From Deinococcus sp. (GTDB lineage Bacteria; Deinococcota; Deinococci; Deinococcales; Deinococcaceae), in the NCBI RefSeq assembly GCF_025362455.1, contig NZ_JANYGJ010000125.1, forward strand, positions 1 through 13,911: a DNA stretch of 13,911 bases, in the 5' to 3' direction. A model generated the notes under the pieces. It saw only the letters and a program-made list of their open reading frames with translations, ran no database searches and had not been told where the DNA came from. Shown piece by piece: positions 1 through 6,966 of the stretch (positions within the stretch are counted from its first letter, which is position 1; every line of letters starts with the position of its first letter). The position numbers were made by a program, and so were the translations under genes.

Positions 1-139
1 CGTGCTGGCCAGCATTGGTCACGTTCAGGAGCTGCTGGTATGGCGGCCCTTCGTGCGGGTTCAGCTTCGTCCTCACGCCCACTCCAGTTTCACCCGCTGC
101 GCCACCGTGCTTTTCCGGTTCCCCATTTCTGAGTTGCAC
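1..139 (-). CDS. Unrecognised open frame running off the left edge
   Basis: On the minus strand a frame is open from a GTG at 139 to the window edge, overlapping the broken dedA gene in another frame. A second possible GTG start is at 76, overlapping the stop codon of the dedA-derived frame. The residues visible from the inner start read VRTKLNPHEGPPYQQLLN and match no family I recognise. It may be the foreign sequence that interrupted dedA, or simply noncoding DNA. Too little is visible to choose. Confidence 0.2.
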   Translation of the reverse strand, partial: MQLRNGEPEKHGGAAGETGVGVRTKLNPHEGPPYQQLLNVTNAGQH

Positions 140-258
140 CCGGCGGCGAATCCCGCCAGCGGCATAATCAGCTCCGAGGGAATCGGCGCAAACAGGTTCT
201 CGATCAGCATCAGGAACGCCAGGCCGGGATAGCCCAGGCTTTCGAGCAGGTTCTGCAT
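73..258 (-). pseudogene. DedA-family membrane protein, truncated N-terminal remnant
   Basis: The first 40 residues look like a normal start of a DedA (SNARE-associated, VTT domain) inner-membrane protein: a short amphipathic start, then a hydrophobic stretch with ENLFAPIPSELIMPLAGF. The ENLF-PIPSE-I-PLAGF pattern is the family hallmark. After about residue 40 (near base 139) the similarity stops, and a hydrophilic tail of 21 residues leads to a stop at 73. Family members are usually about 200 residues, so the remaining membrane segments are missing. DedA proteins act in membrane lipid and proton-motive-force homeostasis. The codon just before the ATG is an in-frame TGA, so 258 is the earliest start. 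I read this as a gene cut by deletion or insertion, not as a functional short protein. Confidence 0.6.
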
Positions 259-295
259 TCACTGGATCATGCGGTTTCGGGTACGGCTGAAAGGA

Positions 296-329
296 CCATA
301 TCTGCCCAGCATGCCATATCTGCCCAGCA
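296..329. repeat. 18-bp tandem duplication upstream of the dedA remnant
   Basis: Two copies of CCATATCTGCCCAGCA lie at 296-311 and 314-329, repeating with an 18-base period. On the minus strand each copy contains a TATGG(T/C) element that could serve as a -10 box for the dedA remnant 40 to 60 bases downstream. The rest of the gap between dedA and the next gene (330-393) shows nothing notable. Confidence 0.75.
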
Positions 330-393
330 CGTCAGTCGCTTGAGGGCTCTGAGATGTGCCCTGCCTAAATCGGCTTCACTGCTCTCCGCCAGT

Positions 394-1071
394 CTATTTC
401 TCCGGATAGACCTTCAGCTCGGTCAGGTGCGCCCGCGCCGGGCGGGTAATGGCGTGGGCCAGCGTCTGGGCCAGGGCACGCGGGTCGATGGTGTCTTCCC
501 AGGGCAATCCCGCCTCGCGGTTGGCCGGGGTGTCGATGGCGCCCATCGGGTAGAGGGTCAGCGTGGTGACGCCCCTAGCCTTGAGTTCGTCGTGCAGGCT
601 CAGCAGGTAGGCGGCCACGGCGGCCTTGCTGGCGGTGTAGAGCGCGGCGCGGGGGCCACTCATGCGGGCGGCCTGCCCCGCCGAGACGCCGATAATCATG
701 CCTTCCTTTTGCTTGAGCATGGACGGCAGGGTGCCCTGCACGGCGTGAAAGAGGGTCTGCATGTTGGCGCCGAACAGCGTCTGGTAGTCCTTCTCGCTGG
801 CCTTGTGGGCGTCCTGGCTGCTGAAGGTGCCCGCCGTATGAATCAGCACGTCGGCCTTGTGCTTTTTCAGGATGTCCACGCTACCTGGGTCCGTTAAATC
901 CAGGTCCAGCGCCGCCTTGGCGGGAAAGCGGTCCTCGGCCCGCGTCAGCGCCTCACCGCGCCCCACCAGGATGAGTTCGGCGCCCGCGTCGATGAGTTCC
1001 TGCGCGATGGCCGTGGCGAGGGCGCCGCCTGCCCCGGTGAGCATGATGGTGGTTCCGCTGAGCTTGGCCAT
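394..1071 (-). CDS. Short-chain dehydrogenase/reductase (SDR)
   Basis: A 225-residue classical-type SDR with a Rossmann fold. The nucleotide-binding motif is TGAGGALA at residues 12-19. IHTAG at 77-81 stands for the usual NNAG. The catalytic set is complete: N103, S130 and the YTASK motif (Y145, K149). It should catalyse NAD(P)(H)-dependent oxidation or reduction of a small alcohol or carbonyl in the cytoplasm; the substrate cannot be told from sequence. The ATG at 1071 is preceded by TAGGCT with six bases between the hexamer and the start, so the transcript is probably leaderless. The gene is divergent from the Nudix gene, with a 147-base G-rich gap between them. Confidence 0.88.
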   Translation of the reverse strand: MAKLSGTTIMLTGAGGALATAIAQELIDAGAELILVGRGEALTRAEDRFPAKAALDLDLTDPGSVDILKKHKADVLIHTAGTFSSQDAHKASEKDYQTLFGANMQTLFHAVQGTLPSMLKQKEGMIIGVSAGQAARMSGPRAALYTASKAAVAAYLLSLHDELKARGVTTLTLYPMGAIDTPANREAGLPWEDTIDPRALAQTLAHAITRPARAHLTELKVYPEK

Positions 1072-1077
1072 GTGCGT

Positions 1078-1083
1078 AGCCTA
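1078..1083 (-). promoter_or_regulatory. -10 element for leaderless SDR transcript
   Basis: TAGGCT on the minus strand occupies positions -12 to -7 relative to the ATG at 1071, so transcription would begin at the start codon itself. No convincing -35 hexamer is seen. Confidence 0.55.
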
Positions 1084-1110
1084 CCCGGAAACGGGCGCGG
1101 GGGCGTTGAG

Positions 1111-1165
1111 GGGGGCTTGTGGGAAGCGGGGAGTGGGGAGCGGGGAGTTGGGAGTGGGAAGTGGG
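1111..1165 (+). repeat. G-rich heptamer repeat with quadruplex potential
   Basis: The stretch begins with GGGGGCTTGTGGGAAG and continues as seven-base units of the form GGGGAGT or GGGAAGT. Seven runs of three or four G are separated by loops of three or four bases, which fits the standard intramolecular G-quadruplex pattern on the plus strand. It lies between two divergent, apparently leaderless promoters. Related copies are at 6093-6275, 10627-10822 and 11703-11752. Confidence 0.8.
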
Positions 1166-1205
1166 CAGGGCGAGGGCGGCTACACGCTCCGGGGGGATCA
1201 GGAGC

Positions 1206-1211
1206 TAGGCT
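1206..1211 (+). promoter_or_regulatory. -10 element for Nudix gene
   Basis: TAGGCT ends seven bases before the ATG at 1219, the leaderless spacing. It is the same hexamer used by the divergent SDR gene. No clear -35 is seen. Confidence 0.5.
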
Positions 1212-1218
1212 GCGCCTC

Positions 1219-1659
1219 ATGAGTGACGCTTCTGTGGTTCCGGTTCGCCCGCTGCTGTGTGTGGGGGCGCTGGTGCGCTCTCCCAGCGGTTACCTGATCG
1301 TGCAGACGACCAAGTGGCGCGGCTCGTGGGGTGTGCCGGGCGGCAAGGTCGACTACGGCGAGTCGCTGGTGCAGGCCGTGAAGCGTGAGTTTCTGGAAGA
1401 GGTCGGTCTGACGTTGCGAGGCGTTCGTTACGCCCAGATGCAGGAGGCCATCGACTCGCCGGAATTTTACAAGAATTCGCACATGCTCCTGCTGGACTTT
1501 CTGGCCGAGACGGAGGGCAGCGAGGTCACGCCCAACGAGGAGATCGTGCAGTGGGCCTGGGTCAGCCTGGAGGCGGCGCTGACGTATCCGCTCAACTCGT
1601 ATACCCGAACATTGATTGAGTTGGCGCAGCGTGAATTGGGAGTGCGGGAGGGCTTTTGA
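1219..1659 (+). CDS. Nudix hydrolase
   Basis: A 146-residue single-domain Nudix protein. The Nudix box is complete at residues 42-64: G42, then E48, then REFLEEVGL from R56, giving the GX5EX7REUXEEXGU signature that binds divalent metal and hydrolyses a nucleoside diphosphate linked to another group. The substrate is not evident. I chose the ATG at 1219 because a -10 element sits at the leaderless distance upstream and the Nudix fold begins right after it; the frame extends further upstream only through the G-rich repeat. Its stop overlaps the TTG start of the next SDR gene by four bases (TTGA), so the two are almost certainly cotranscribed and translationally coupled. Confidence 0.9.
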   Translation: MSDASVVPVRPLLCVGALVRSPSGYLIVQTTKWRGSWGVPGGKVDYGESLVQAVKREFLEEVGLTLRGVRYAQMQEAIDSPEFYKNSHMLLLDFLAETEGSEVTPNEEIVQWAWVSLEAALTYPLNSYTRTLIELAQRELGVREGF

Positions 1660-2384
1660 CCGTCCAGCCGCAACTTTACGCGGCCCTGGTGACCGGCGCG
1701 GCGCGGGGCATCGGGCGCGGCGTGGCGCTGGCCCTGGCGCAGCGCGGCTACTCAGTGGGCATCCACTACCGGGGCAGCCTGGACGACGCCCAGGAGACGG
1801 CCCGCCTGTGCCGCGAGTTCGGCGTGCCATCGGACGTGTTCCCGGCTGACCTGACCGACTCTGCCGAGGCCGACGCCCTGATCCACTGGGCACAGACCCG
1901 TTTCGGCCTGCCGCTGGGCGTGCTGGTCAACGTGGTCGGCAATTATGTCCACAAGCGCTGGGACGAACTCGGCGACGAGCAGTGGCGCGACATGTTCGCC
2001 AGCAACCTGGACGCCGCGTTCTACACCTGCCGCGCCGCCGTGCCGCAGATGCGCGCTCAGGGCTACGGGCGCATCGTCAACTTCGGCTACGCGGGGGCCG
2101 GAAACCTGCTGGCGCGGCCCGGCATCCTGCCCTACGCGGCGGCCAAGGCGGGCGTGACCTTGCTCACCAAGGCCATCGCCCGCAGCGAGGCGGCGCACGG
2201 TATTAGCGCCAACGTGGTGTCGCCCGGCGTCATCGAAACCTCGGTCAGCCAGCCGCTGTCCGAAATTCCGGCGGGGCGGCTGGGCAGCGTGCTGGAGGTC
2301 GCCCAGGCGGTCATGACCTTCGTGGAGGCCAGCGAGTACCTCACCGGGCAGGTGCTGGAAGTGTCGGGCGCCTGGAATCTGTAG
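1656..2384 (+). CDS. SDR family oxidoreductase, FabG-like, lacking the usual catalytic serine
   Basis: A 242-residue SDR. The cofactor motif TGAARGIG is at residues 13-20, NVVGN at 92-96 replaces NNAG, the structural N117 is present, and Y160 and K164 form the YAAAK motif. The catalytic serine normally lies about 13 to 15 residues before the tyrosine, but here the region reads VNFGYAGAG, with no serine. The C-terminal NVVSPGVIET and the final VSGAW are typical of FabG-like and pteridine-reductase-like SDRs. The TTG start at 1656 overlaps the Nudix stop and is preceded by GGGAGGG at 1646-1652, a good but close ribosome binding site. The substrate is unknown. A role together with the Nudix enzyme, for example in pteridine or fatty-acid metabolism, is only inference. 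Confidence 0.82.
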   Translation: MTVQPQLYAALVTGAARGIGRGVALALAQRGYSVGIHYRGSLDDAQETARLCREFGVPSDVFPADLTDSAEADALIHWAQTRFGLPLGVLVNVVGNYVHKRWDELGDEQWRDMFASNLDAAFYTCRAAVPQMRAQGYGRIVNFGYAGAGNLLARPGILPYAAAKAGVTLLTKAIARSEAAHGISANVVSPGVIETSVSQPLSEIPAGRLGSVLEVAQAVMTFVEASEYLTGQVLEVSGAWNL

Positions 2385-2394
2385 CAGCCCGAAT

Positions 2395-2439
2395 GATCTC
2401 GTCATTTGGTGGCGGGAGTATTCAGGCTGCTCAGGATGA
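2395..2439 (-). repeat. Decayed copy of REP-like palindromic element
   Basis: On the minus strand TCATCCTGAG starts at 2439 and CGAGATC starts at 2401, 38 bases apart. The element at 6781-6845 has the same two words in the same order at the same 38-base offset, and the bases between are partly alike. An overlapping imperfect inverted repeat (2385-2394 with 2420-2429, 9 of 10 paired) lies just after the SDR stop, so the region between the two convergent genes could fold, but it has no T-tract that would make a clear intrinsic terminator. Confidence 0.5.
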
Positions 2440-2503
2440 GAAAAACATTCGATTAAAATGTGCATTGGTTAAAGAGCGGTTATCTGGTGCGCCCAGCCAG
2501 GAC

Positions 2504-3022
2504 TCAGCGGGCCGGGCTCACCTGCACGTCGGCCAGGATGCGTTTGGCCGCCGGGTTGATGCGGTACTGGGTCGCGTTGGCGTAGATGACCCGTCCGGAG
2601 CTGTCCACGACCTGCACCTGCACGGCGTAGTTGCCGCTGGCCGTGAACCTGCGCGGGCTGGAGACCACCTGGTAGCTGACCGGCAGCGAGCGGCTGGGAA
2701 AGCTGGTGTCGATGGTGGCCGCGCCCGTGCGGCTCAGGTCGCGCAGCGCCACCGTGACGCGGCTGCCCGCTGGCAGGTCCACGCGCCCGGCGCCTGCGCT
2801 GACGCGGCCCCGCACGTCGATCCAATCGGCGGGAATCGCCTCGTTGACGAAGGCGGGGACGGTGCGCCGACCGGTGGGCGCGGGCTGGACTGGCGCCGGT
2901 TGAACCGGTGCTGGCCTGGGCGCGGGCTTGGTGATGGTCACGCCGTTGATGACGGTCTGGGCCTGGGCGGTGATCGGCAGCGCCAGCAGCGCGGCGAGAG
3001 CGAAACGTGAAACGGTCTTCAT
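2504..3022 (-). CDS. Secreted YbaY/YscW-domain protein
   Basis: A 172-residue exported protein. Residues 1-21 form a signal peptide ending ITAQA, with no lipobox cysteine. A low-complexity proline/alanine linker with PAPVQPAP repeats spans about 33-50. From about residue 65 to the end comes a beta-rich domain resembling YbaY / type III secretion lipoprotein chaperone YscW (Pfam YscW type): DVRGRVS, VTVALRDLSR, then PVSYQV and VQVVDSSGRVIYAN. Family members are envelope proteins of poorly known role. The ATG at 3022 has TACCCT at exactly -12 to -7, so the mRNA is probably leaderless. It is divergent from the DNA glycosylase gene and convergent with the SDR gene. Confidence 0.78.
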   Translation of the reverse strand: MKTVSRFALAALLALPITAQAQTVINGVTITKPAPRPAPVQPAPVQPAPTGRRTVPAFVNEAIPADWIDVRGRVSAGAGRVDLPAGSRVTVALRDLSRTGAATIDTSFPSRSLPVSYQVVSSPRRFTASGNYAVQVQVVDSSGRVIYANATQYRINPAAKRILADVQVSPAR

Positions 3023-3028
3023 GACAAC

Positions 3029-3034
3029 AGGGTA
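3029..3034 (-). promoter_or_regulatory. -10 element for YbaY-like gene
   Basis: TACCCT on the minus strand lies at -12 to -7 of the ATG at 3022, placing the transcript start at the start codon. Confidence 0.55.
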
Positions 3035-3137
3035 TACGGTTCGGGGCCGCCTGGTGCTGCCCGGTCTGCCTCGCGGCGTTCACCGATGCGTCAGGAAGCC
3101 GTCAGACAGGAGGCCAGGTGATCAGGGCAGGCTGCGC

Positions 3138-3143
3138 CATACT
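3138..3143 (+). promoter_or_regulatory. -10 element for DNA glycosylase gene
   Basis: CATACT (four of six matches to TATAAT) lies at -12 to -7 of the ATG at 3150, again a leaderless arrangement. Confidence 0.45.
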
Positions 3144-3149
3144 GGCTCC

Positions 3150-3749
3150 ATGACCCTGAGCGGCGCCCCCCTGCCCGACGCCCACCGCGAACTCGCCCAC
3201 GACCCGGCGCTGCTGCCGCTGCTGGGGGCCGGTCCACTGGCCCATCTGCCCCCGGCTGCCGACCCCTTCGCCTCGCTGATCCGCAGCGTCAACGGCCAGC
3301 AGCTTTCAGTGGCGGCGGCGGCGGCGATTGCCGGGCGGCTGGCGGCGGCCACCGAGAACTTCAGCCCGGCGCTGATCGCCTCAGCCAGACCCGAAGACCT
3401 GCGCGGCCTGGGGTTGTCGTGGGCCAAGGTCCGGACCGTCCAGGCCATAGCGGCGGCGGCCCAGAGCGGCGAGATCGACTTCGCGCACCTGGCCGAGCTG
3501 AGCGACGAGGCCGTCATCAGGGCGCTGATTCCGCTGCCTGGCATCGGGAGATGGACCGCCGAGATGTTCCTGATCTTCGGCCTGGGGCGCCCCGACGTGT
3601 TCAGCTTCGGTGATCTGGCGCTGCGCAAAGCCCTGGAGAAACATTACCCCGGCCAGGATCACGCCGCCACCGTCCAGAGCTGGTCGCCGCACCGCAGCTA
3701 CGCCGCCCGGCTGCTGTGGCGCACCTTCCACGTCACGCCCGCCGTCTGA
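3150..3749 (+). CDS. alkA: DNA-3-methyladenine glycosylase II, AlkA type
   Basis: A 199-residue HhH-GPD base-excision glycosylase. SVNGQQLS at residues 46-53 is the family's N-terminal helix motif. The helix-hairpin-helix is at LPGIGRWTA (129-137), followed by the strictly conserved catalytic aspartate D155 in FSFGDLALRKA. There are no cysteines for an iron-sulfur cluster. The enzyme removes alkylated purines such as 3-methyladenine from DNA. It is shorter than E. coli AlkA because the extra N-terminal domain of that enzyme is absent, as in other compact bacterial AlkA proteins. I chose the ATG at 3150 because of the -10 element at leaderless spacing; the frame is open further upstream but that part resembles nothing. 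No Deinococcus radiation-response palindrome is seen upstream. Confidence 0.88.
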   Translation: MTLSGAPLPDAHRELAHDPALLPLLGAGPLAHLPPAADPFASLIRSVNGQQLSVAAAAAIAGRLAAATENFSPALIASARPEDLRGLGLSWAKVRTVQAIAAAAQSGEIDFAHLAELSDEAVIRALIPLPGIGRWTAEMFLIFGLGRPDVFSFGDLALRKALEKHYPGQDHAATVQSWSPHRSYAARLLWRTFHVTPAV

Positions 3750-3763
3750 GGGGAGTAGCCCGC

Positions 3764-3799
3764 GCCGGTAGACTGTGTTCAGCCGGTAGACTGTGTTCA
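3764..3799 (+). repeat. Perfect 18-bp tandem duplication carrying a -10-like word
   Basis: GCCGGTAGACTGTGTTCA occurs twice head to tail (3764-3781 and 3782-3799) just after alkA and 78 bases before the Crp/Fnr gene. Each copy contains TAGACT, which fits TANNNT, so a -10 element may have been duplicated. It could also be a duplicated operator for the downstream regulator. Confidence 0.85.
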
Positions 3800-3860
3800 A
3801 CTGACGACCTTGCAAGCGAAACGTCGGGCTGGCCCCCGGTTTCCAGTCTGCCTTGTGGGG

Positions 3861-3866
3861 TAAACT
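3861..3866 (+). promoter_or_regulatory. Possible -10 element for Crp/Fnr gene
   Basis: TAAACT ends ten bases before the ATG at 3877, so a transcript from it would have a leader of about four bases. This is slightly longer than the leaderless spacing seen at neighbouring genes. Confidence 0.4.
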
Positions 3867-3876
3867 GACCGTAATC

Positions 3877-4572
3877 ATGAATTATCCGAGCCTGGTATGG
3901 CACCTCAAGCGCACCGAGCTGTTCGCAGACCTGGAACTGGCCGAGCTTGAACGGGTTGCCACCACGACGCCTTACCGCTCCTACCAGGCGGGCGAGGTCA
4001 TCTACCGCATGGACGACCCGGCGGACGCGCTGTACTTCGTGCGCTCCGGCCTGGTCAAGATCAGCAAGCTGTTTCCCAACGGCAAGGAAGCCATCCTGAG
4101 CGTGGTCGGCCAGCACGACACCTTCGGCGAGCTGCTGCTGCAACCCGAAGAGCGGCGCCCCACCCAGGCCGAGGCGCTGGAGCGCACCACATTGATCGTG
4201 CTGCCGCGCGGCGAGCTGCAAAAACTGCTCGACGCCAAGCACGACCTGGCCATGAAGCTCATCCGCATGATGGCCGCCCGGCTGTTCGAGGCCCAGGCCT
4301 GGACGGCGGAAGTCAGCGCCTACAGCGCCCCGGAGCGCGTCGCCAGTTTGCTGTACCGCCTGGCCCGCGAGTTCGGGCGCCCGCATCCGCAGGGCGTGGA
4401 GCTGAGCCTGAAGCTCAACCAGGAAGACATCGCCCGGATGGTCGGCGCCACCCGCGAAACGGTGAGTCACAGCCTGAGCAAGCTCAAGCACGAGGGTGCC
4501 ATCGTCCGGCCCCGCACGCCGATCATCGTGCGGATGGACGCCTTGAAGCGCTACATCGAATCCAGCGAATAA
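3877..4572 (+). CDS. Crp/Fnr family transcriptional regulator
   Basis: A 231-residue regulator with an N-terminal cyclic-nucleotide-binding beta-barrel (about residues 10-125), a long dimerisation helix, and a C-terminal winged helix. The phosphate-cassette region reads FGELLLQPEERRPTQAEA: the glutamate and an arginine are kept, but the serine beside it in E. coli Crp is not, so cAMP binding is uncertain. The recognition helix lies in LNQEDIARMVGATRETVSHSLSKL (read in two parts: LNQEDIARMVG, then ATRETVSHSLSKL). No Fnr-type N-terminal cysteines are present. I prefer the ATG at 3877; a TTG at 3853 would add eight residues. The next gene starts five bases after its stop, so the two probably form an operon. 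Confidence 0.87.
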   Translation: MNYPSLVWHLKRTELFADLELAELERVATTTPYRSYQAGEVIYRMDDPADALYFVRSGLVKISKLFPNGKEAILSVVGQHDTFGELLLQPEERRPTQAEALERTTLIVLPRGELQKLLDAKHDLAMKLIRMMAARLFEAQAWTAEVSAYSAPERVASLLYRLAREFGRPHPQGVELSLKLNQEDIARMVGATRETVSHSLSKLKHEGAIVRPRTPIIVRMDALKRYIESSE

Positions 4573-4577
4573 CCGAA

Positions 4578-4853
4578 GTGAGCCAGCCACAGCACGTTCA
4601 TTATGTTGAAGGCAAATCGGACGGCGCTGAGGCGGCGCTGCGGACCTTCATGGCTGGCCTGAGCGCCCTACCGGGCCTGCTCGACGCCTGCCTGCTGGCC
4701 TCGCCTGCCCAGCCGGGGCTGTGGCTGCTCGAAAGCCGCTGGCAGGGGCCGCTGCCGGAGCTGAGTGTGCCGGAAGGGTTCAAGCATTGGAGTTTTGAGG
4801 TGAGGGCGTGGGTGGTGGGGATTGTACCTGCCTCAATAAGTCTGGAGCGCTGA
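4578..4853 (+). CDS. Small protein resembling antibiotic biosynthesis monooxygenase (ABM) domain
   Basis: A 91-residue protein starting at GTG five bases after the Crp/Fnr stop, so probably cotranscribed. The layout (HVHYVEG, a helix with LRTFMAGLSALPGLLDACLL, a strand with GLWLLESRW, then HWSFEVRAWV) resembles the dimeric alpha-beta barrel of ABM-like proteins, which act as small monooxygenases or as uncharacterised ligand-binding dimers. Similarity is by pattern only and no catalytic residue can be named. No Shine-Dalgarno site is evident; coupling to the upstream gene may drive translation. Confidence 0.55.
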   Translation: MSQPQHVHYVEGKSDGAEAALRTFMAGLSALPGLLDACLLASPAQPGLWLLESRWQGPLPELSVPEGFKHWSFEVRAWVVGIVPASISLER

Positions 4854-4940
4854 GCAGGCGTCCAGTCAGGCCCGATCTCCAAACGCTCACTGAACCCTGG
4901 TCGGCGACTTCGGGGCCTTCTACCTTCCCCCTCCAGGGCG

Positions 4941-4946
4941 TACCAT
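4941..4946 (+). promoter_or_regulatory. -10 element for mqnP
   Basis: TACCAT ends nine bases before the GTG at 4956. The spacing is close to leaderless. No clear -35 is present. The 102 bases between the previous stop and mqnP hold nothing else that I recognise. Confidence 0.45.
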
Positions 4947-4955
4947 ACCGTCACT

Positions 4956-5830
<875 letters not shown>

Positions 5831-5849
<19 letters not shown>

Positions 5850-6109
5850 CTTTGATTCCCGCCGAGGCCATTCGGACGTTTGCCGACGGTGACGACTACG
5901 CCGCGTTGAACCTGCTGCGCCGTGCCCGCGATTCCCAGCCGCTGCACTCGCCGGGCTGGGCCTACCTGGAACGGGTGGTGGGCCTGGTCCTCATTCACCT
6001 TCAGCGCGAGGTGGAAGGCACCTTCGCCCTGGAGCGCGCTGACCCGCTGCTGGACGGTGTGGGCTGGCCGAGGCTGAGCCTGGAGGAAGTGATGGGGAGT
6101 GGGGAGTAG
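5831..6109 (+). CDS. Small helical protein, possibly DUF309-like
   Basis: Up to 92 residues if it starts at GTG 5831, which overlaps the mqnP end by 19 bases; 85 residues if it starts at TTG 5852, two bases after the mqnP stop. The body is helical: AIRTFADGDDYAALNLLRRAR followed by YLERVVGLVLIHLQREVEG. Its two-helix rhythm is reminiscent of DUF309, but the hallmark HE of that family is not seen, so the assignment is weak. The last residues (MGSGE) and the stop codon are supplied by the G-rich heptamer repeat, which suggests that the original C-terminus has been replaced or that the length varies between strains. It is likely translated from the mqnP transcript. Confidence 0.55.
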
Positions 6110-6275
6110 GAGGTGGGGAGTGGGAAGTAGGCACGGCGAAGCGAGCCTTTCCCGCGCCCCGCGCCCCGCCCCCCATTGGACCGACAAAGCCCCCGAACGC
6201 TGTTCCCACTCCCCACTCCCCACCCGCCCACTACCCGCGCCCTCATCTCTTCCCACAAGCCACGAGCCACAAGCC
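6093..6275. repeat. 183-bp cassette bracketed by inverted G-rich heptamer repeats
   Basis: At 6093-6131 the plus strand carries GGGGAGT-type heptamers; at 6203-6275 the same family is inverted, with CCCCACT-type units then CCCACAAGCCACGAGCCAC. The two arms can pair, and the right arm has a G-quadruplex pattern on the minus strand. The centre is C-rich and noncoding. The left arm enters the end of the preceding gene; the right arm ends 15 bases before the -10 element of the next gene. Confidence 0.7.
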
Positions 6276-6290
6276 CGCCGCCCAGCGGCG

Positions 6291-6296
6291 TACAAT
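6291..6296 (+). promoter_or_regulatory. -10 element for unknown leaderless gene
   Basis: TACAAT lies at exactly -12 to -7 of the ATG at 6303. It is the best match to TATAAT among the leaderless elements in the window. Confidence 0.65.
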
Positions 6297-6302
6297 CCCT
6301 TC

Positions 6303-6743
6303 ATGCTGGAAACGTCCGTCGAGGACTTCGTATCGCGCTACCGCACCGACGCCGCCGAGGGCGAACTCTACCCGCAACCGGAAGGCAGCCCGCTGATGGA
6401 ATTCGTCTCCGGGGGCCGGGCGCTGTACCTGTTTGACCGCACCGGGCCGTACACCGCCAGGCCAGGCCCGGCCCGCGTCATCGTCCACGCCATCCTGAGC
6501 GCCTTCGAGCGGTTGGAAGCGGGCGCCCAGACGAACGTACAGACCAAGCTCAGCCTGGTCGGCGTCTCCGGGGCGCAGGGCGTGGGGCAGGTCACGCGCC
6601 TGGTGTCGGCCTACACGGTGGTGGTGGGTGCCCGGCTACCGCTGGTGCTCTCCAGCTTCACACGGTTGCCCGCGCTGAAAGTCGGCGACTGGCTCAGCTT
6701 CGAGACCCAGCCGCCGCTGCACGGCTTTTTAGTACCGGACTAA
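6303..6743 (+). CDS. Uncharacterised 146-residue protein
   Basis: I do not recognise this protein. It is mixed alpha/beta, begins MLETSVEDFVSRYRTDAAEG and has no signal peptide or membrane segment. It contains strands around ALYLFDRTGPY, a helix at RVIVHAILSAFERLEAG, then TKLSLVGVSGAQGVGQVTRLV and several hydrophobic strands ending PLHGFLVPD. No catalytic motif is evident. Codon use and GC-rich third positions match its neighbours, and a near-consensus -10 sits at leaderless distance, so it is a real gene. The frame is open upstream through the repeat cassette, but that part is not protein-like. It appears to be a single-gene transcript. Confidence 0.8.
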   Translation: MLETSVEDFVSRYRTDAAEGELYPQPEGSPLMEFVSGGRALYLFDRTGPYTARPGPARVIVHAILSAFERLEAGAQTNVQTKLSLVGVSGAQGVGQVTRLVSAYTVVVGARLPLVLSSFTRLPALKVGDWLSFETQPPLHGFLVPD

Positions 6744-6780
6744 ACTGGGAACACAGCGGTCTTTCACATGCGGAAACTGG

Positions 6781-6845
6781 TCATCCTGAGTGAAATGAAG
6801 GATCTCGTCCTCAAACAGCGAGATCCTTCATTGCGTTCAGGATGA
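6781..6845. repeat. REP-like palindromic element
   Basis: Two 27-base arms (6781-6807 and 6819-6845) are complementary at 24 of 27 positions around an 11-base loop. The arms begin TCATCCTGA and end AAGGATCTCG. As I recall, this word pair is common in dispersed palindromic repeats of several bacterial phyla. The element lies behind the leaderless unknown gene, where it could also stop transcription or protect an mRNA 3' end, though no T-tract follows. Confidence 0.85.
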
Positions 6846-6966
6846 TAACTATATGGTGTGGAATTGAATTGATGCTCGGCTATTTCGGTGCTGTGGTGCT
6901 GACCCCTCTACCTGGGGAAGAGTCGCAGACCTGAGGAGTGGCGTGCCCAGGCGCGTTCTTGGGCAG

